Origin: Spirosoma oryzae
GTDB lineage: Bacteria; Bacteroidota; Bacteroidia; Cytophagales; Spirosomataceae
Direction of reading: 5' to 3'
Length of the DNA: 64,000 nucleotides
Assembly (NCBI RefSeq): GCF_003002825.1
Contig: NZ_PVTE01000009.1
Location: 1-64,000, forward strand
Part shown: piece after piece, positions 52,990-62,669 of the stretch
How positions within the stretch are numbered: the first letter of the stretch is position 1
Layout: each line of letters opens with the position of its first letter
Made by a program: the position numbers and the translations under genes
Notes under the pieces: generated by a model
What the model saw: the letters and a program-made list of their open reading frames with translations, nothing else
What the model was told of the DNA's origin: nothing
The model's database searches: none

Positions 52990-54813
52990 CTACGCAATCA
53001 TCGACTTATCCGGTACCCGTTGGGGTTCGGTTGCGATGGGCAGGCGAAAATAAAAGGCAGCGCCATCCGTCACACTGTTGTCCAGACCGATGCGACCTCC
53101 CATGGCGGTGATAAATTCGCTGGATATTGCCAGCCCCAGCCCTGTCCCGCTCGACTGACCATTGGTACCGGGTGCCCGGAAATACCGGTCGAAAACCCGG
53201 TCGCGGTGTTCGGGACGGATACCGGCACCGTGGTCGCGCACCCGAAATTCGACAGTACCACCGATGGGGTACACGGACAGTTCGATGCGGCTGTCGGGCG
53301 GACTGTGCCGGACGGCGTTCGACAGAAAATTGACCAGTACCCACGATGCTTTATCGACATCGGCCCGCACCGCAGGTACGCCGGTGGGCACATCCGTACG
53401 GATCTGCAACTGCTTGTTCGCAGCCTGTACCTGAAGCGCCTGCGTGGCGTAAGAAACAATGTCGGTGGGCGACACGCTACCCAGTTGCAGCTGGATCTGC
53501 CCCGATTCGACCTGCGCCATGTTGAGCAGTTCGCCCGTCAGTTTCATCAACCGATCGGTATCGTCGCGCACGTTGTCGACCAGGCTTTTCTGCTCACCGT
53601 TCAGATCGCCCACGCGCTTATCTTCCAGCAGCTTCAGACTCATTTTGATGCTGGACAGGGGCGTTTTCAGTTCGTGCGAAACCGTCGCGATGAAGTTGGT
53701 CTTGGCCAGATCAAGCTCTTTGTAGGACGTAATATTTTTCAGCACGATCACGTAGCCGGCCAGCGTCGGCTGCGACTCACCCGTTCGCGATACCTCGACC
53801 GGACTAATCTGCCGGGTAAAGTAACTCTCCCGCCCTTTACCCGACTCGTCGGGGTGCGGATCGTAGATTTTCAGCAGGTTATCGCCCACCGGCGGTTTCA
53901 GGGTGTTTATCGACTCGGCTGAAGCATCGGTTTCGTCCATACCCATCAGCCCCTGGATCAGCGTGCGCAGCAAATCATTCGACGTAGCTATATCGGGTGC
54001 ATACCGACCGATCAGCCGCTGCCGTTCGACACCCAACAGCCGTTCGGCCACGGGATTGATAAACAGGATTCGCCGGTTTTCGTCCAGCCCGATAATGCCG
54101 TCGCTCATCACCTCGATCAGCGTGTCGATGCGTTTTTTCTCGAACAGTACCCGTGCCAGATTCGAGTGTTCGTATTCGTCCAGCTTCTGCGCCATCGAGT
54201 TGAACGAGCGAGCCAGTTCGCCGAATTCGTCGCTCGATTTCACCATGATCCGCTCTTCGAAATTGCGGCTGCTAATCTGCCGGATACCCCGCGTCAGCTC
54301 ACGCAACGGGTTAGCGATGTAACCGGGGAAGTTAACGATGAACGAAAACAGAATCAGGAAGCAGAGCGTCCCGACAACAGCCACCCAACCCAGTGCTTCC
54401 TTGGCCGTCCGCTTGGCGGTTTCGTTCTTACGAACCATCGCCTGCCGGTTTATGTCGTCGAGTTGAAACAGATACCGGCGAATGCGCTGCACCGACATAG
54501 AGTCATTGCTACCTTTCATCCGGTTGAACTCCCGCCGAACGGCGTCGGTCATAGCCTTCTCCCCTACTTCCGTTTCGTTGGCTTCCTGCTTTTTCAGGTT
54601 CGTTTCGAAATCGGCCAGGGCGTCGGGACTCCGCAAATCGGCCAGCGATTTCTGCATCGTGCTGACGTATTCGAGCGAGATGTAATTGTCTTTCAGAATA
54701 GCCTGTGAATCGTCGGCCAGTTCGTTGAGATAATACATGCTCAACCCGCCCAGTGCCAGCAGAATGGCAAACACGAATACCAGCGCCGTCGATATTTTAG
54801 CTTTGAGAGACAT
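52990..54813 (-). CDS. Sensor histidine kinase (HAMP-PAS)
   Basis: 607 residues from MSLKAKISTALV: two membrane helices (about 8-28 and 155-175) around a periplasmic helix bundle, HAMP (about 175-225), PAS (about 245-350; MSDGIIGLDENRRILFINP), HisKA with FIATVSHELKTPLSS (phospho-His), and HATPase_c (NFLSNAVRHSP, DHGAGI, GTGLGLAIS). It lies after the KdpD sensor-domain gene, so it probably does the kinase part of K+ sensing that E. coli KdpD does in one chain. No response regulator is in the window. Confidence 0.87.
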   Translation of the reverse strand: MSLKAKISTALVFVFAILLALGGLSMYYLNELADDSQAILKDNYISLEYVSTMQKSLADLRSPDALADFETNLKKQEANETEVGEKAMTDAVRREFNRMKGSNDSMSVQRIRRYLFQLDDINRQAMVRKNETAKRTAKEALGWVAVVGTLCFLILFSFIVNFPGYIANPLRELTRGIRQISSRNFEERIMVKSSDEFGELARSFNSMAQKLDEYEHSNLARVLFEKKRIDTLIEVMSDGIIGLDENRRILFINPVAERLLGVERQRLIGRYAPDIATSNDLLRTLIQGLMGMDETDASAESINTLKPPVGDNLLKIYDPHPDESGKGRESYFTRQISPVEVSRTGESQPTLAGYVIVLKNITSYKELDLAKTNFIATVSHELKTPLSSIKMSLKLLEDKRVGDLNGEQKSLVDNVRDDTDRLMKLTGELLNMAQVESGQIQLQLGSVSPTDIVSYATQALQVQAANKQLQIRTDVPTGVPAVRADVDKASWVLVNFLSNAVRHSPPDSRIELSVYPIGGTVEFRVRDHGAGIRPEHRDRVFDRYFRAPGTNGQSSGTGLGLAISSEFITAMGGRIGLDNSVTDGAAFYFRLPIATEPQRVPDKSMIA

Positions 54814-54823
54814 GGGAAGGAGT

Positions 54824-54896
54824 TGAGTGCTTGAATGATAGAATGATTGAATTGTTCGCGTCAGCCTATTCAATCATTCTATCATTCAAGCACTCA
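54824..54896. repeat. Intra-operon palindrome (family A arms, GCGTCAGC loop)
   Basis: 29-base arms 54824-54852 and 54868-54896 are perfect reverse complements. The 15-base loop has gcgtcagc (54858-54865), and ttgttcgcgtca begins at 54852. It separates the KdpD sensor gene from its kinase partner. Confidence 0.92.
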
Positions 54897-54900
54897 CTAA

Positions 54901-56031
54901 TTAAGATAGAATAATCAAATCCGTGTCGGAGTCGGCGAGTTTGTTGAGTAGCTGATTGAACGCGCTTGTGCGTAAGATAATCTGGATCAGGCTAAAGTGC
55001 GGCTTGCCGATGCAAAGTGTCGTTACGTTGCGCTGTTTGAGTTCGTCCATGATGCTGTTGACGATGTGATCACTTTTAACCTGAATCACTTCGGCCCCCA
55101 GTTCCGTCGCCAGTTTGAGGTTATTGATCAGGTGCCGTTGTACGTCGAGTTTGATCCGGTCAGCACTCTCCTCGGGCGTCTGTACGTACAACACAAACCA
55201 GCGCGAATTGTAGTAGGCCGCCAGCCGGGCTGTTTTGCGGATAACGCGTCGGGCCGTCAGGTGATTGCTGCTGATCGCGGCCAGAAACCGCTCGTTTTTG
55301 GGCTGCGTACCCGGCGGCAATATCGTATCAATCTTCCGCTCGACCGCCGACGCCACTTCACGCAGGGCCAGCTCACGCAGCTGCAAAATCTTCTCCGACT
55401 GGAAGAAATTGGCCAGCGCCGTCTGCACCTTACCGGGGTCGTAAATCTTGCCTTCCTTGAGCCGGTTGATAAGCTCGTCGGCCGTCAGGTCGATGTTCAC
55501 CACCTCGTCGGCGGTTTGCAGCACGCGGTCGGGTATTCGCTCGGTCACGTCGACGCCGGTAATCGAATGAACTTCGTCGTACAGACTTTCGATATGCTGA
55601 ATGTTAACCGCGCTGATTACGTTGATGCCCGCATCGAGAATCTCGAATACGTCCTGCCAGCGTTTCTCATTTTTCGAGCCGGGAATGTTCGTATGCGCCA
55701 GTTCATCGACGATAACGATCTCAGGGTGTCGGTTCAGTACGGCCTGCACGTCGACTTCTTCCAGTTCGCGGCCTTTATAAAACAAGGTCCGGCGCGGGAT
55801 GATCGGTAGTCCATCGATGAGGGCGTGCGTTTCGGCCCGGTTATGCGTCTCGACAAATCCGATCTGCACGTCGATGCCGGTCCGCAGCAGCGCGTGGGCC
55901 TCCTGCAACATCCGGTAGGTCTTGCCCACACCCGCACTCATGCCGATATACACTTTGAACTTCCCCCGTCTCGACTGCTGAATGAGCCGGAGAAAGTTGT
56001 CAGCCGATTGATCGCGTTGGTCAGGAAGCAT
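54901..56031 (-). CDS. kdpD: KdpD-type sensor domain protein (kinase part missing)
   Basis: 376 residues: N-terminal KdpD domain (about 18-230; Walker A GMSAGVGKTYRM, DELAHTNIPGSKNEKRWQDV) followed by a universal-stress-like domain (about 245-375). It stops before the membrane, GAF and kinase regions of E. coli KdpD. It would sense K+ or ATP and signal to a separate kinase, best guess the one at 52990. Confidence 0.9.
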   Translation of the reverse strand: MLPDQRDQSADNFLRLIQQSRRGKFKVYIGMSAGVGKTYRMLQEAHALLRTGIDVQIGFVETHNRAETHALIDGLPIIPRRTLFYKGRELEEVDVQAVLNRHPEIVIVDELAHTNIPGSKNEKRWQDVFEILDAGINVISAVNIQHIESLYDEVHSITGVDVTERIPDRVLQTADEVVNIDLTADELINRLKEGKIYDPGKVQTALANFFQSEKILQLRELALREVASAVERKIDTILPPGTQPKNERFLAAISSNHLTARRVIRKTARLAAYYNSRWFVLYVQTPEESADRIKLDVQRHLINNLKLATELGAEVIQVKSDHIVNSIMDELKQRNVTTLCIGKPHFSLIQIILRTSAFNQLLNKLADSDTDLIILS

Positions 56032-56050
56032 GGTGATTTATAAGAATCGG

Positions 56051-56090
56051 TTTTTGATGTAGCCTGGACCGGTCTGGGCTATATCAAAAA
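56051..56090. repeat. Palindrome (family C arms)
   Basis: 20-base arms 56051-56070 (tttttgatgtagcctggacc) and 56071-56090 pair with a few G-T or mismatch positions and no loop. The right arm holds the stop codon of the porin gene (56084-56086). Confidence 0.8.
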
Positions 56091-57259
56091 CTAATGGCCA
56101 GGCTGGTTGTAAATGAGACGTTGGTGTTGCTCTGCCCCGTACTAGTTGAAAAAATAGCGTCTTTGCTATCATACACTTTACCTTCGAAGCGAAACAGGGC
56201 GTTCGGCAGGATTGCGTAATCATAGCCCAGCGAGTAACCCAGCGTCTGAAATCCATTGGCTGTACCGGTCGCGATAATCACCCCGTTTTTATCATCATAG
56301 TACTCGACGCGCCCGTTGAGGTAGCTCTTGTCGGACGTTCTGTAGCGGGCAATAATGACGGGTGAATACCACACATACGAGCCACTACCTACCCGCTGAT
56401 CGGTCATCGCATTGATTACAGGTTTACGATCGGCACCGATGTCGAAGCCTAGGATTACGCCAAACTTACCCGCCGGGTTGATAATGGCGTACAGGTTGTT
56501 GAAGAAGCGGCCCTGCTTCAGCGAATCCGGCCGATCGCTGCCCAGGAAGCTACTCCAGTTCAGCGTCAGCATCGACGACGGGCGGTACTGCACCTGCGTA
56601 CTCACGGCCATGCCACTGTATCCCGGCAGCTTAGCGATACGCTGCCAGCCGTTGAGTACCGATCCCAGCAGCGTCCATTTCCCGTTTGGGCTGTTGTACG
56701 TCAGTTTCGCACCCGACAGGTAGTATGGCGAATTTTCAGCCAGTATACTGCGGGTCAGCGTCCAGCAATCTTTCGAGATGGCGCTTTCAAAGCCGATGTG
56801 CGATGAGAAGATACCCGCGTCAAGCCACAGGTCGCGGTTCTGAGCCAGCTTTATTCCCACGTTCGCTTCAAACACGTTTTTCAGCAGCCCCTGCTCAGCG
56901 GCATAGTTATACTGCGCGTAGGTACCCACCTGCACCGCCAGATTCGCCCGCAACCGCTCCGCAGTATAGGCGGCTTTCAGAAACGCCAGGTTGATGTTGA
57001 CTTCCCGATTCCGCTTATGGTTATACAGAAAACCGGGCCGTTCCTGATCGGTTTTGGGGGCCGTAAGGTCACGGGTGTAGTACGCTTCCACATAACCCGA
57101 CATCGTCAGACCGGAAGTTGGCGCGGCCGTCGTAGCCGATACGTCGGACCGCGCTTGTGTAGCAGCGGATGTACCGGTCGTATCAGTGGTCTGGGCGATA
57201 GCCGATGCGGTTAGTAGCGGTACGGCAGCAAGGGAGAAAAATTGGGCAATACGTTTCAT
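56084..57259 (-). CDS. Porin of the kdp cluster (BBP2-like beta-barrel)
   Basis: 391 residues: signal peptide (MKRIAQFFSLAAVPLLTASAIAQ) and a barrel with strands such as GYVEAYYTRDL, ending in LAISF, the terminal Phe typical of outer-membrane barrels. Porins of this type often stand in kdp clusters of Bacteroidota and may bring K+ through the outer membrane. Confidence 0.83.
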   Translation of the reverse strand: MKRIAQFFSLAAVPLLTASAIAQTTDTTGTSAATQARSDVSATTAAPTSGLTMSGYVEAYYTRDLTAPKTDQERPGFLYNHKRNREVNINLAFLKAAYTAERLRANLAVQVGTYAQYNYAAEQGLLKNVFEANVGIKLAQNRDLWLDAGIFSSHIGFESAISKDCWTLTRSILAENSPYYLSGAKLTYNSPNGKWTLLGSVLNGWQRIAKLPGYSGMAVSTQVQYRPSSMLTLNWSSFLGSDRPDSLKQGRFFNNLYAIINPAGKFGVILGFDIGADRKPVINAMTDQRVGSGSYVWYSPVIIARYRTSDKSYLNGRVEYYDDKNGVIIATGTANGFQTLGYSLGYDYAILPNALFRFEGKVYDSKDAIFSTSTGQSNTNVSFTTSLAISF

Positions 57260-57374
57260 GGTTGGTGGTCCGTACGGGACGGACTCGTTGATTTTGTTGT
57301 ACTCAGAAATCTAGTAAGCTCAAATCAGTTGACTCAGTAAATCAGTTGACTCAGTCAGGTAACTAGTTGTTGAT

Positions 57375-57452
57375 TTTACCCCCCGCCCCCTGAAGGGGGA
57401 GAAGGCAATCAGCGATTTTCTCCCCCTTTAGGGAGCCGGGGGGTAGGGTAAA
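57375..57452. repeat. Intergenic palindrome between porin and kdpA
   Basis: Arms 57375-57403 and 57418-57452 form an interrupted, GC-rich inverted repeat built of c and g runs (tttaccccccgccccc, gggggtagggtaaa). It separates genes transcribed in the same direction. Confidence 0.75.
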
Positions 57453-57466
57453 TTCACTCATGTTAC

Positions 57467-59194
57467 TTATCGCGGCTGCGTCAGAAACTCGGCAATCGGC
57501 CCGATGGCCAGTGCCGGAAAGAAACACAACGCGCCGATAATAACAATGACAATAAACAGCAATGCGCCGAAGGTATACGATTCCGTGGGTAGCGTACCGG
57601 ACGAACTCGGGATAAACGGCTTTTGGTACAGTTGCGCGCCAATCAGCAGCGTACCGACGATCGGGATAAACCGACCCAGTAGCATCGCCAGTGCCGTCGT
57701 CAGGTTCCAGAACGGCGTATTGTCGCCCAAGCTTTCAAAGCCTGATCCGTTACCCGCCACCGACGATACGTATTCGTACAGCATCGTCGTAAATCCGTGG
57801 TAACCATTCGGTCCGGCGGTCCGGTTGCCAAGCCACCCCAGCGCTACCCCGCCGTCCGGTGCCCGACTAACGATCAGCACGGCGACGGCTGTCAGCCCCA
57901 AGTAGATCAGCGGCTGCGCGACGATAACACCGACGGCCAGTTGAATTTCGGTCTGCCCGACTTTCTTCCCCAGCAACTCGGGGGTTCGGCCAATCATCAG
58001 GCTACCGATAAAGATGGCGATGATGATATACAGAAACAGGTACATAAACCCTGTTCCGACCCCGCCGTAAAAGGCGTCGATCTGCATCCCCAGCAGCATG
58101 AATACGCCCGAAAGAGACGTATAGCTGTCGTGCATCGAGGTAAGTGCCCCCGCCGGAATCACGACGTTGACCCCACACCAGAATGCCGACGCCAGCGTAC
58201 CGAAGCGCATCTCTTTCCCCTCCAGACTTCCCGCTGACTGATCGATCCCCAATGCGCTGATCGCCGGATTACCCGCCCATTCCTGCTGCATGATCGGAAT
58301 CGTAAGCAGAAGCCAGCAGCCGGTCATCAGCGTGAAGATAATGACGCCCAGTTTCCGCCGGTTCAGGTAGTACCCAACGAAGCAGACAAATGCCATCGGC
58401 AGCAGAAACACGGTAATCAGGTGCAGGCAGTAGGTTGCCATACCCGGATTTTCGAACGGATGTGCTGTGTTTGTTCCGAAGAAACCGCCCCCATTGGAGC
58501 CCAGGTGCTTGATCGGCAGCATAGCCGCCACCGGCCCACGCGCAACGGAAACCAGGTCACCTTGCAACGTCTGAATGGTGTCGTACGGCGCGAAGGTCAT
58601 GGGCACACCGGCAAACACCAACCCAATGGCAACCAGCAGCGACAGGGGCAACAGCACCCGCGTGAGGGAACGCACCAGGTCGCCGTAGAAATTACCGGGA
58701 CTCGCACCCGACTCCGCCCGCAGCGATCGCACCAGCGCCACCCCTACCGTCAGACTCGTCGCAGCCGACATGAATTGCAGGAACGTCAGTACGAACAGTT
58801 GCGAAAAGTACGTCGCGCCGGATTCGCCCGAATAGTGCTGGAGGTTGGTACTGGTCAGAAAGCTGATCGCTGTGTTCAGCGCCAGCGTCCAGTCCATCGG
58901 CGAAATACCACCCTGATTCCAGACCGGAATCTGCGTCTGTGTCATGAGCAGTGTCACAGCCAACACCACCCAGACCACGCTCGTTACCGCCACCGCCCCC
59001 AGGTATTGTGCCCAGGGCATCGGCTGGGTAGGGTCGACTCCGATCAGGCGGAACAGCAGTCGTTCAACCGGAGCCAGCCCGTCGAGTACGCTCGGTTCGT
59101 TCCGAAATACCCGGCTCAGGTAGCGCCCCGTCAGCACGGCCAGGCCAACGGCTGTACCGAACAGCAGCGCAAAGCCAATTAACTCACTTGTCAT
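57467..59194 (-). CDS. kdpA: Potassium-transporting ATPase subunit A, copy 2
   Basis: 575 residues, ten or more membrane helices, with the K+ channel-like loops (SNGGGFFGTNTAHPFENPG; GNGSGFESLGDNTPFWN) of KdpA. Channel-like subunit of the KdpABC P-type pump. Full length. It follows kdpC (55-base gap), which is unusual since kdpA normally precedes kdpB. A second partial kdpA lies at the end of the window. Confidence 0.93.
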   Translation of the reverse strand: MTSELIGFALLFGTAVGLAVLTGRYLSRVFRNEPSVLDGLAPVERLLFRLIGVDPTQPMPWAQYLGAVAVTSVVWVVLAVTLLMTQTQIPVWNQGGISPMDWTLALNTAISFLTSTNLQHYSGESGATYFSQLFVLTFLQFMSAATSLTVGVALVRSLRAESGASPGNFYGDLVRSLTRVLLPLSLLVAIGLVFAGVPMTFAPYDTIQTLQGDLVSVARGPVAAMLPIKHLGSNGGGFFGTNTAHPFENPGMATYCLHLITVFLLPMAFVCFVGYYLNRRKLGVIIFTLMTGCWLLLTIPIMQQEWAGNPAISALGIDQSAGSLEGKEMRFGTLASAFWCGVNVVIPAGALTSMHDSYTSLSGVFMLLGMQIDAFYGGVGTGFMYLFLYIIIAIFIGSLMIGRTPELLGKKVGQTEIQLAVGVIVAQPLIYLGLTAVAVLIVSRAPDGGVALGWLGNRTAGPNGYHGFTTMLYEYVSSVAGNGSGFESLGDNTPFWNLTTALAMLLGRFIPIVGTLLIGAQLYQKPFIPSSSGTLPTESYTFGALLFIVIVIIGALCFFPALAIGPIAEFLTQPR

Positions 59195-59249
59195 GGTCGA
59201 TTTACCCCGGTTCGATCCGGTGGTTCACCGGACGGGACCAGTAGTTACG

Positions 59250-59813
59250 TTAGCGGAGCTGATCGAGGGCAACGTTCAGTTTCAGCACATTCACCGTCGA
59301 CGGACCAAACAGACCCAGCAGCGGCCCATTCGTGTTGGCGTCGACCAGTTGAGTCAGCCGTTCTGTGGGCAGACTACGTACTTTGGCGATGCGGGCGATC
59401 TGGATTTTAGCCGCTGCGGGCGACAGGTCGGGATCAAGACCGGAGCCAGACGCCGTGACCAGTTCGGCCGGAATATCCGCTTTCTTCACCGTCGGGTTGT
59501 GTACCAGAAAGGTGTCGATACGAGCCTGCACCATTTTCAGGTAATCAGGGTTCGACGGACCCTTGTTCGAGCCGGCCGAACCAGCCGCGTTGTACTCGAC
59601 CGCCGACGGCCGTGAGTTGAAATAGCGATCGTCGGTAAACTTCTGTCCGATCAGCGCGTAGCCGACAACCCGGCCTTTTGCTTCGACCGTAACGCCTTTG
59701 CCGCCACCGGGTGCCAGTTTGGCAATTCCCGCTACCACGAGCGGATAGATAACGGACGTAAGAATGAGCATGACCACGGTCAGGCGTATGGCAGGAATGA
59801 GATTCGTTTTCAT
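59250..59813 (-). CDS. kdpC: Potassium-transporting ATPase subunit C
   Basis: 187 residues: N-terminal membrane helix (about 8-30) and periplasmic KdpC domain (GQKFTDDRYFNSRPSAVEYNAAGSAGSNKGPSNP, VTASGSGLDPDLSPAAAKIQIARIAKVR). Stabilises the KdpABC pump. Confidence 0.94.
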   Translation of the reverse strand: MKTNLIPAIRLTVVMLILTSVIYPLVVAGIAKLAPGGGKGVTVEAKGRVVGYALIGQKFTDDRYFNSRPSAVEYNAAGSAGSNKGPSNPDYLKMVQARIDTFLVHNPTVKKADIPAELVTASGSGLDPDLSPAAAKIQIARIAKVRSLPTERLTQLVDANTNGPLLGLFGPSTVNVLKLNVALDQLR

Positions 59814-59826
59814 GACTATTGGGATG

Positions 59827-59889
59827 AAAGAAGAAAGACGTTAGAGGGGTGCACTTTGTCCACTCTCTCAGCGACGCTCTTTCTTCTTT
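59827..59889. repeat. Short inverted repeat between kdpB and kdpC
   Basis: aaagaagaaaga (59827-59838) and tctttcttcttt (59878-59889) are perfect reverse complements in the 101-base gap. Confidence 0.65.
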
Positions 59890-59914
59890 TCTCTAGCTTC
59901 TTTTTTCTACGTTT

Positions 59915-61969
59915 TTATACAAACAACCCGATGACCAGATCAATCAGTTTGATACCGATGAAGGGCGCGATGACCCCGCCGACACCGTAGAGCAGCAGGT
60001 TCTGCCGCAGCAGCGCCGATGCGCCGATGGGCTTGTATTCGACACCGCGCAGCGCCAGCGGAATCAGCATCGGGATGATGATCGCGTTGAAAATAACCGC
60101 CGACAGGATGGCCGACTCAGCACTGTGCAGCCGCATGATGTTGATCGCCTGGAGCGCCGGGATCGACGTGATAAACAGGGCCGGTACGATGGCGAAATAC
60201 TTGGCTACGTCGTTGGCGATACTGAAGGTTGTCAGCGTACCGCGCGTGATGAGCAACTGTTTCCCGATTTCGACGACTTCGATCAGCTTGGTCGGGTCGT
60301 TGTCGAGGTCGACCATGTTGCCGGCTTCCTTGGCCGCCTGCGTACCCGAGTTCATGGCCACACCCACGTCGGCCTGGGCCAGCGCTGGCGCGTCGTTGGT
60401 ACCGTCGCCCATCATCGCCACCAGTTTACCGCCGGTCTGTTCGTGGCGGATGTACTGCATTTTATCTTCCGGCTTGGCTTCGGCGATGAAATCATCGACC
60501 CCCGCTTTCTCCGCGATAAACTTGGCTGTCAGTGGGTTATCACCCGTTACCATCACCGTCTTGACACCCATTTTCCGCAGACGATCGAAGCGCTCGGCGA
60601 TACCCGGTTTGATGATATCCTGTAATTCGACCACCCCTTTCACTTCCTCGTTTTCCGTTACGACCAGTGGTGTGCCACCGTTAGCCGCAATCTCCTTGGC
60701 TTTCGCATCAGTCTCCGCCGGAAAGTGATTGCCAACGCGCTCCACGATGTTCCGAATCGAATCGGTTGCCCCTTTACGGATGCGCTCGCCGGTCACTAAA
60801 TCGATACCCGACGAACGCGTCTCGGCGGTGAACTTGATCAGCTTGGAACCCGTCGTGTTCAGATGCCGCGTTACGTCCGCCCCGGCCAGTTCGACAATCG
60901 ATTTGCCTTCGGGCGTTTCGTCGGCCAGCGAACTCAAAGCCGCAATTCGTACCATATCGGCCTGCTTGACGCCCGGTGCCGGATAGAAGTTGGTCGCTTT
61001 CCGGTTGCCGATGGTGATTGTTCCGGTTTTGTCGAGTAGCAGCGTGTCGATGTCGCCCGCCGTTTCGACCGCCCGTCCCGACTTGGCAATGACGTTGGCC
61101 CGCAGCGCCCGGTCCATACCGGCGATACCGATTGCCGACAACAGCCCGCCGATCGTGGTTGGAATCAGACAGACGAACAGAGAGATCAGGGCCGCAATCG
61201 TGATGGGTGTGTTGGCGTAATCGGCGAATGGTTTCAGGGCGACGCAGACGATAATAAAGATCAGCGTGAAACCCGCCAGCAGAATCGTCAGCGCAATTTC
61301 ATTCGGTGTCTTCTGCCGCGACGCGCCCTCGACCAGCGCGATCATCTTGTCGAGAAACGACTCCCCCGGCTGTGTCGTCACCTGCACTTTAATCCGGTCC
61401 GACAGCACTTTTGTACCACCCGTCACCGACGATTTATCGCCACCGGCTTCGCGGATAACCGGTGCCGATTCGCCCGTAATGGCCGACTCGTCAATGGTGG
61501 CCAGCCCTTCGATGATTTCACCATCCGAGGGGATAATGTCGCCCGGTTCGCACAGGAAAACGTCGCCTTTTTTGAGCTGCGCCGACGAGATCGTCTGTAC
61601 TTCGTTGGTGTACATGTTCCCTACAGCGCGAATCACCTTGGCGGGTGTTTCCTGCCGGGTTTTGCGGAGCGATTCGGCCTGCGCTTTCCCCCGTGCTTCG
61701 GCAATGGCTTCGGCGAAGTTGGCGAACAGCAGCGTCAGCAGCAGAATCAGTGTGATGGTGATGTTATAGCCCAGCGAGCCCTGTGTCTGATCGCCCGACA
61801 CGCCGATGTATATCGTCACCAGCACCATAATCAGCGTGCCGACTTCGACGGTAAACATAACCGGGTTCTTGATCAGAATCGCCGGGTTTAATTTGACAAA
61901 TGACTCCCGGATGGCCGTTCGGACGAGGTCGCCTTGGAACAAACTGGGAGAAGAAGATTGGGTTGCCAT
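59915..61969 (-). CDS. kdpB: Potassium-transporting ATPase ATP-binding subunit B
   Basis: 684 residues. P-type ATPase: TGES ([10 protein letters not shown]), phosphorylation motif [36 protein letters not shown] and [19 protein letters not shown]. Catalytic subunit of the K+ pump. Its ATG (61969) lies 7 bases from the promoter box of the plus-strand toxin-antitoxin gene, so its own promoter must lie inside that module. Confidence 0.95.
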   Translation of the reverse strand: MATQSSSPSLFQGDLVRTAIRESFVKLNPAILIKNPVMFTVEVGTLIMVLVTIYIGVSGDQTQGSLGYNITITLILLLTLLFANFAEAIAEARGKAQAESLRKTRQETPAKVIRAVGNMYTNEVQTISSAQLKKGDVFLCEPGDIIPSDGEIIEGLATIDESAITGESAPVIREAGGDKSSVTGGTKVLSDRIKVQVTTQPGESFLDKMIALVEGASRQKTPNEIALTILLAGFTLIFIIVCVALKPFADYANTPITIAALISLFVCLIPTTIGGLLSAIGIAGMDRALRANVIAKSGRAVETAGDIDTLLLDKTGTITIGNRKATNFYPAPGVKQADMVRIAALSSLADETPEGKSIVELAGADVTRHLNTTGSKLIKFTAETRSSGIDLVTGERIRKGATDSIRNIVERVGNHFPAETDAKAKEIAANGGTPLVVTENEEVKGVVELQDIIKPGIAERFDRLRKMGVKTVMVTGDNPLTAKFIAEKAGVDDFIAEAKPEDKMQYIRHEQTGGKLVAMMGDGTNDAPALAQADVGVAMNSGTQAAKEAGNMVDLDNDPTKLIEVVEIGKQLLITRGTLTTFSIANDVAKYFAIVPALFITSIPALQAINIMRLHSAESAILSAVIFNAIIIPMLIPLALRGVEYKPIGASALLRQNLLLYGVGGVIAPFIGIKLIDLVIGLFV

Positions 61970-61975
61970 TTTGGT

Positions 61976-61983
61976 TATCTTTG
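61976..61983 (+). promoter_or_regulatory. Promoter element of toxin-antitoxin module 1
   Basis: TATCTTTG matches TAnnTTTG and starts a 30-base stretch (61979-62008) that is identical upstream of module 2 (62673-62702). ATG follows at 62002. Confidence 0.6.
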
Positions 61984-62001
61984 AAAAAACAGATTTTGGA
62001 T

Positions 62002-62298
62002 ATGACGGTCGAACAGGCTTCTATCGAGCAGGTATTTCAGAAAGCGGGCTACTCATCGAGTACTGACTACGCCATCAAGAAAATGCAGGAAGAATTGCTG
62101 CGGGAACTCAAGGTGTGCAGCGACCGGATCGATGCGTTTGAAGCGAAATACGGAATGCGCTACGAGGAGTTCGACAAGCGTTTCAATGACCTGACCCAGT
62201 TTGGTTTATTCGAACGGGAAGACGACATCATGGACTGGCGGGCTGAACTTGTCGTATTGAGAGGTGTTGAAAAACGACTGGCGAAACTGGTAAAATGA
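62002..62298 (+). CDS. Putative antitoxin, module 1
   Basis: 98 residues from ATG 62002. Helical, highly charged, no membrane segment; [23 protein letters not shown] and [13 protein letters not shown] are its conserved parts, shared with the protein at 62696. The 4-base overlap (ATGA) with the following TumE-like gene suggests an antitoxin. Named family not certain. Confidence 0.7.
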   Translation: MTVEQASIEQVFQKAGYSSSTDYAIKKMQEELLRELKVCSDRIDAFEAKYGMRYEEFDKRFNDLTQFGLFEREDDIMDWRAELVVLRGVEKRLAKLVK

Positions 62299-62648
62299 AG
62301 CACGACCTTACTGAATTCCACGCCATCATTCATGTCACCACGCCCCTCGACCCGACCGAACGTCCTGAGCTGACTCAAGTTCGTGGAAGCATTACCTTCA
62401 CAGACTCGTCGGTGCTCCACGTCCGTGAGAACTACGTAACGGTGTCCGGCTGGATCGACTATTCTTACCATTGGCAAACCGCCGATCATCAGCTTATTCA
62501 CCGCTGGGACAACGCCCACGAGGTACCGTTTCCCTCTTCGCCCCATCATCAGCACGTTGGTTCGGAGGACAATGTGCAGCCCTCGGAGCCGATGACGCTG
62601 ACTGACGTGCTGACCATTATTACCCAGCGATTGACTAGTGAGCGTTGA
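62295..62648 (+). CDS. TumE-like toxin, module 1 (DUF6516 type)
   Basis: 117 residues. Conserved parts YSYHWQTADHQLIHRWDN and PHHQHVGSEDNV are characteristic of the TumE family as I know it (RWDN, HH.H). Members are reported or predicted toxins of a type II pair with a small partner gene. Overlaps the antitoxin by four bases. Confidence 0.75.
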   Translation: MKHDLTEFHAIIHVTTPLDPTERPELTQVRGSITFTDSSVLHVRENYVTVSGWIDYSYHWQTADHQLIHRWDNAHEVPFPSSPHHQHVGSEDNVQPSEPMTLTDVLTIITQRLTSER

Positions 62649-62669
62649 CTGAATCGGGTGCATCTTCGT

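Noticed and set aside
33813-54896. Repeated gaatgatagaatgattga words as a CRISPR array
   Set aside because: Copies are far apart, form inverted pairs, have no regular spacers and no cas genes nearby.
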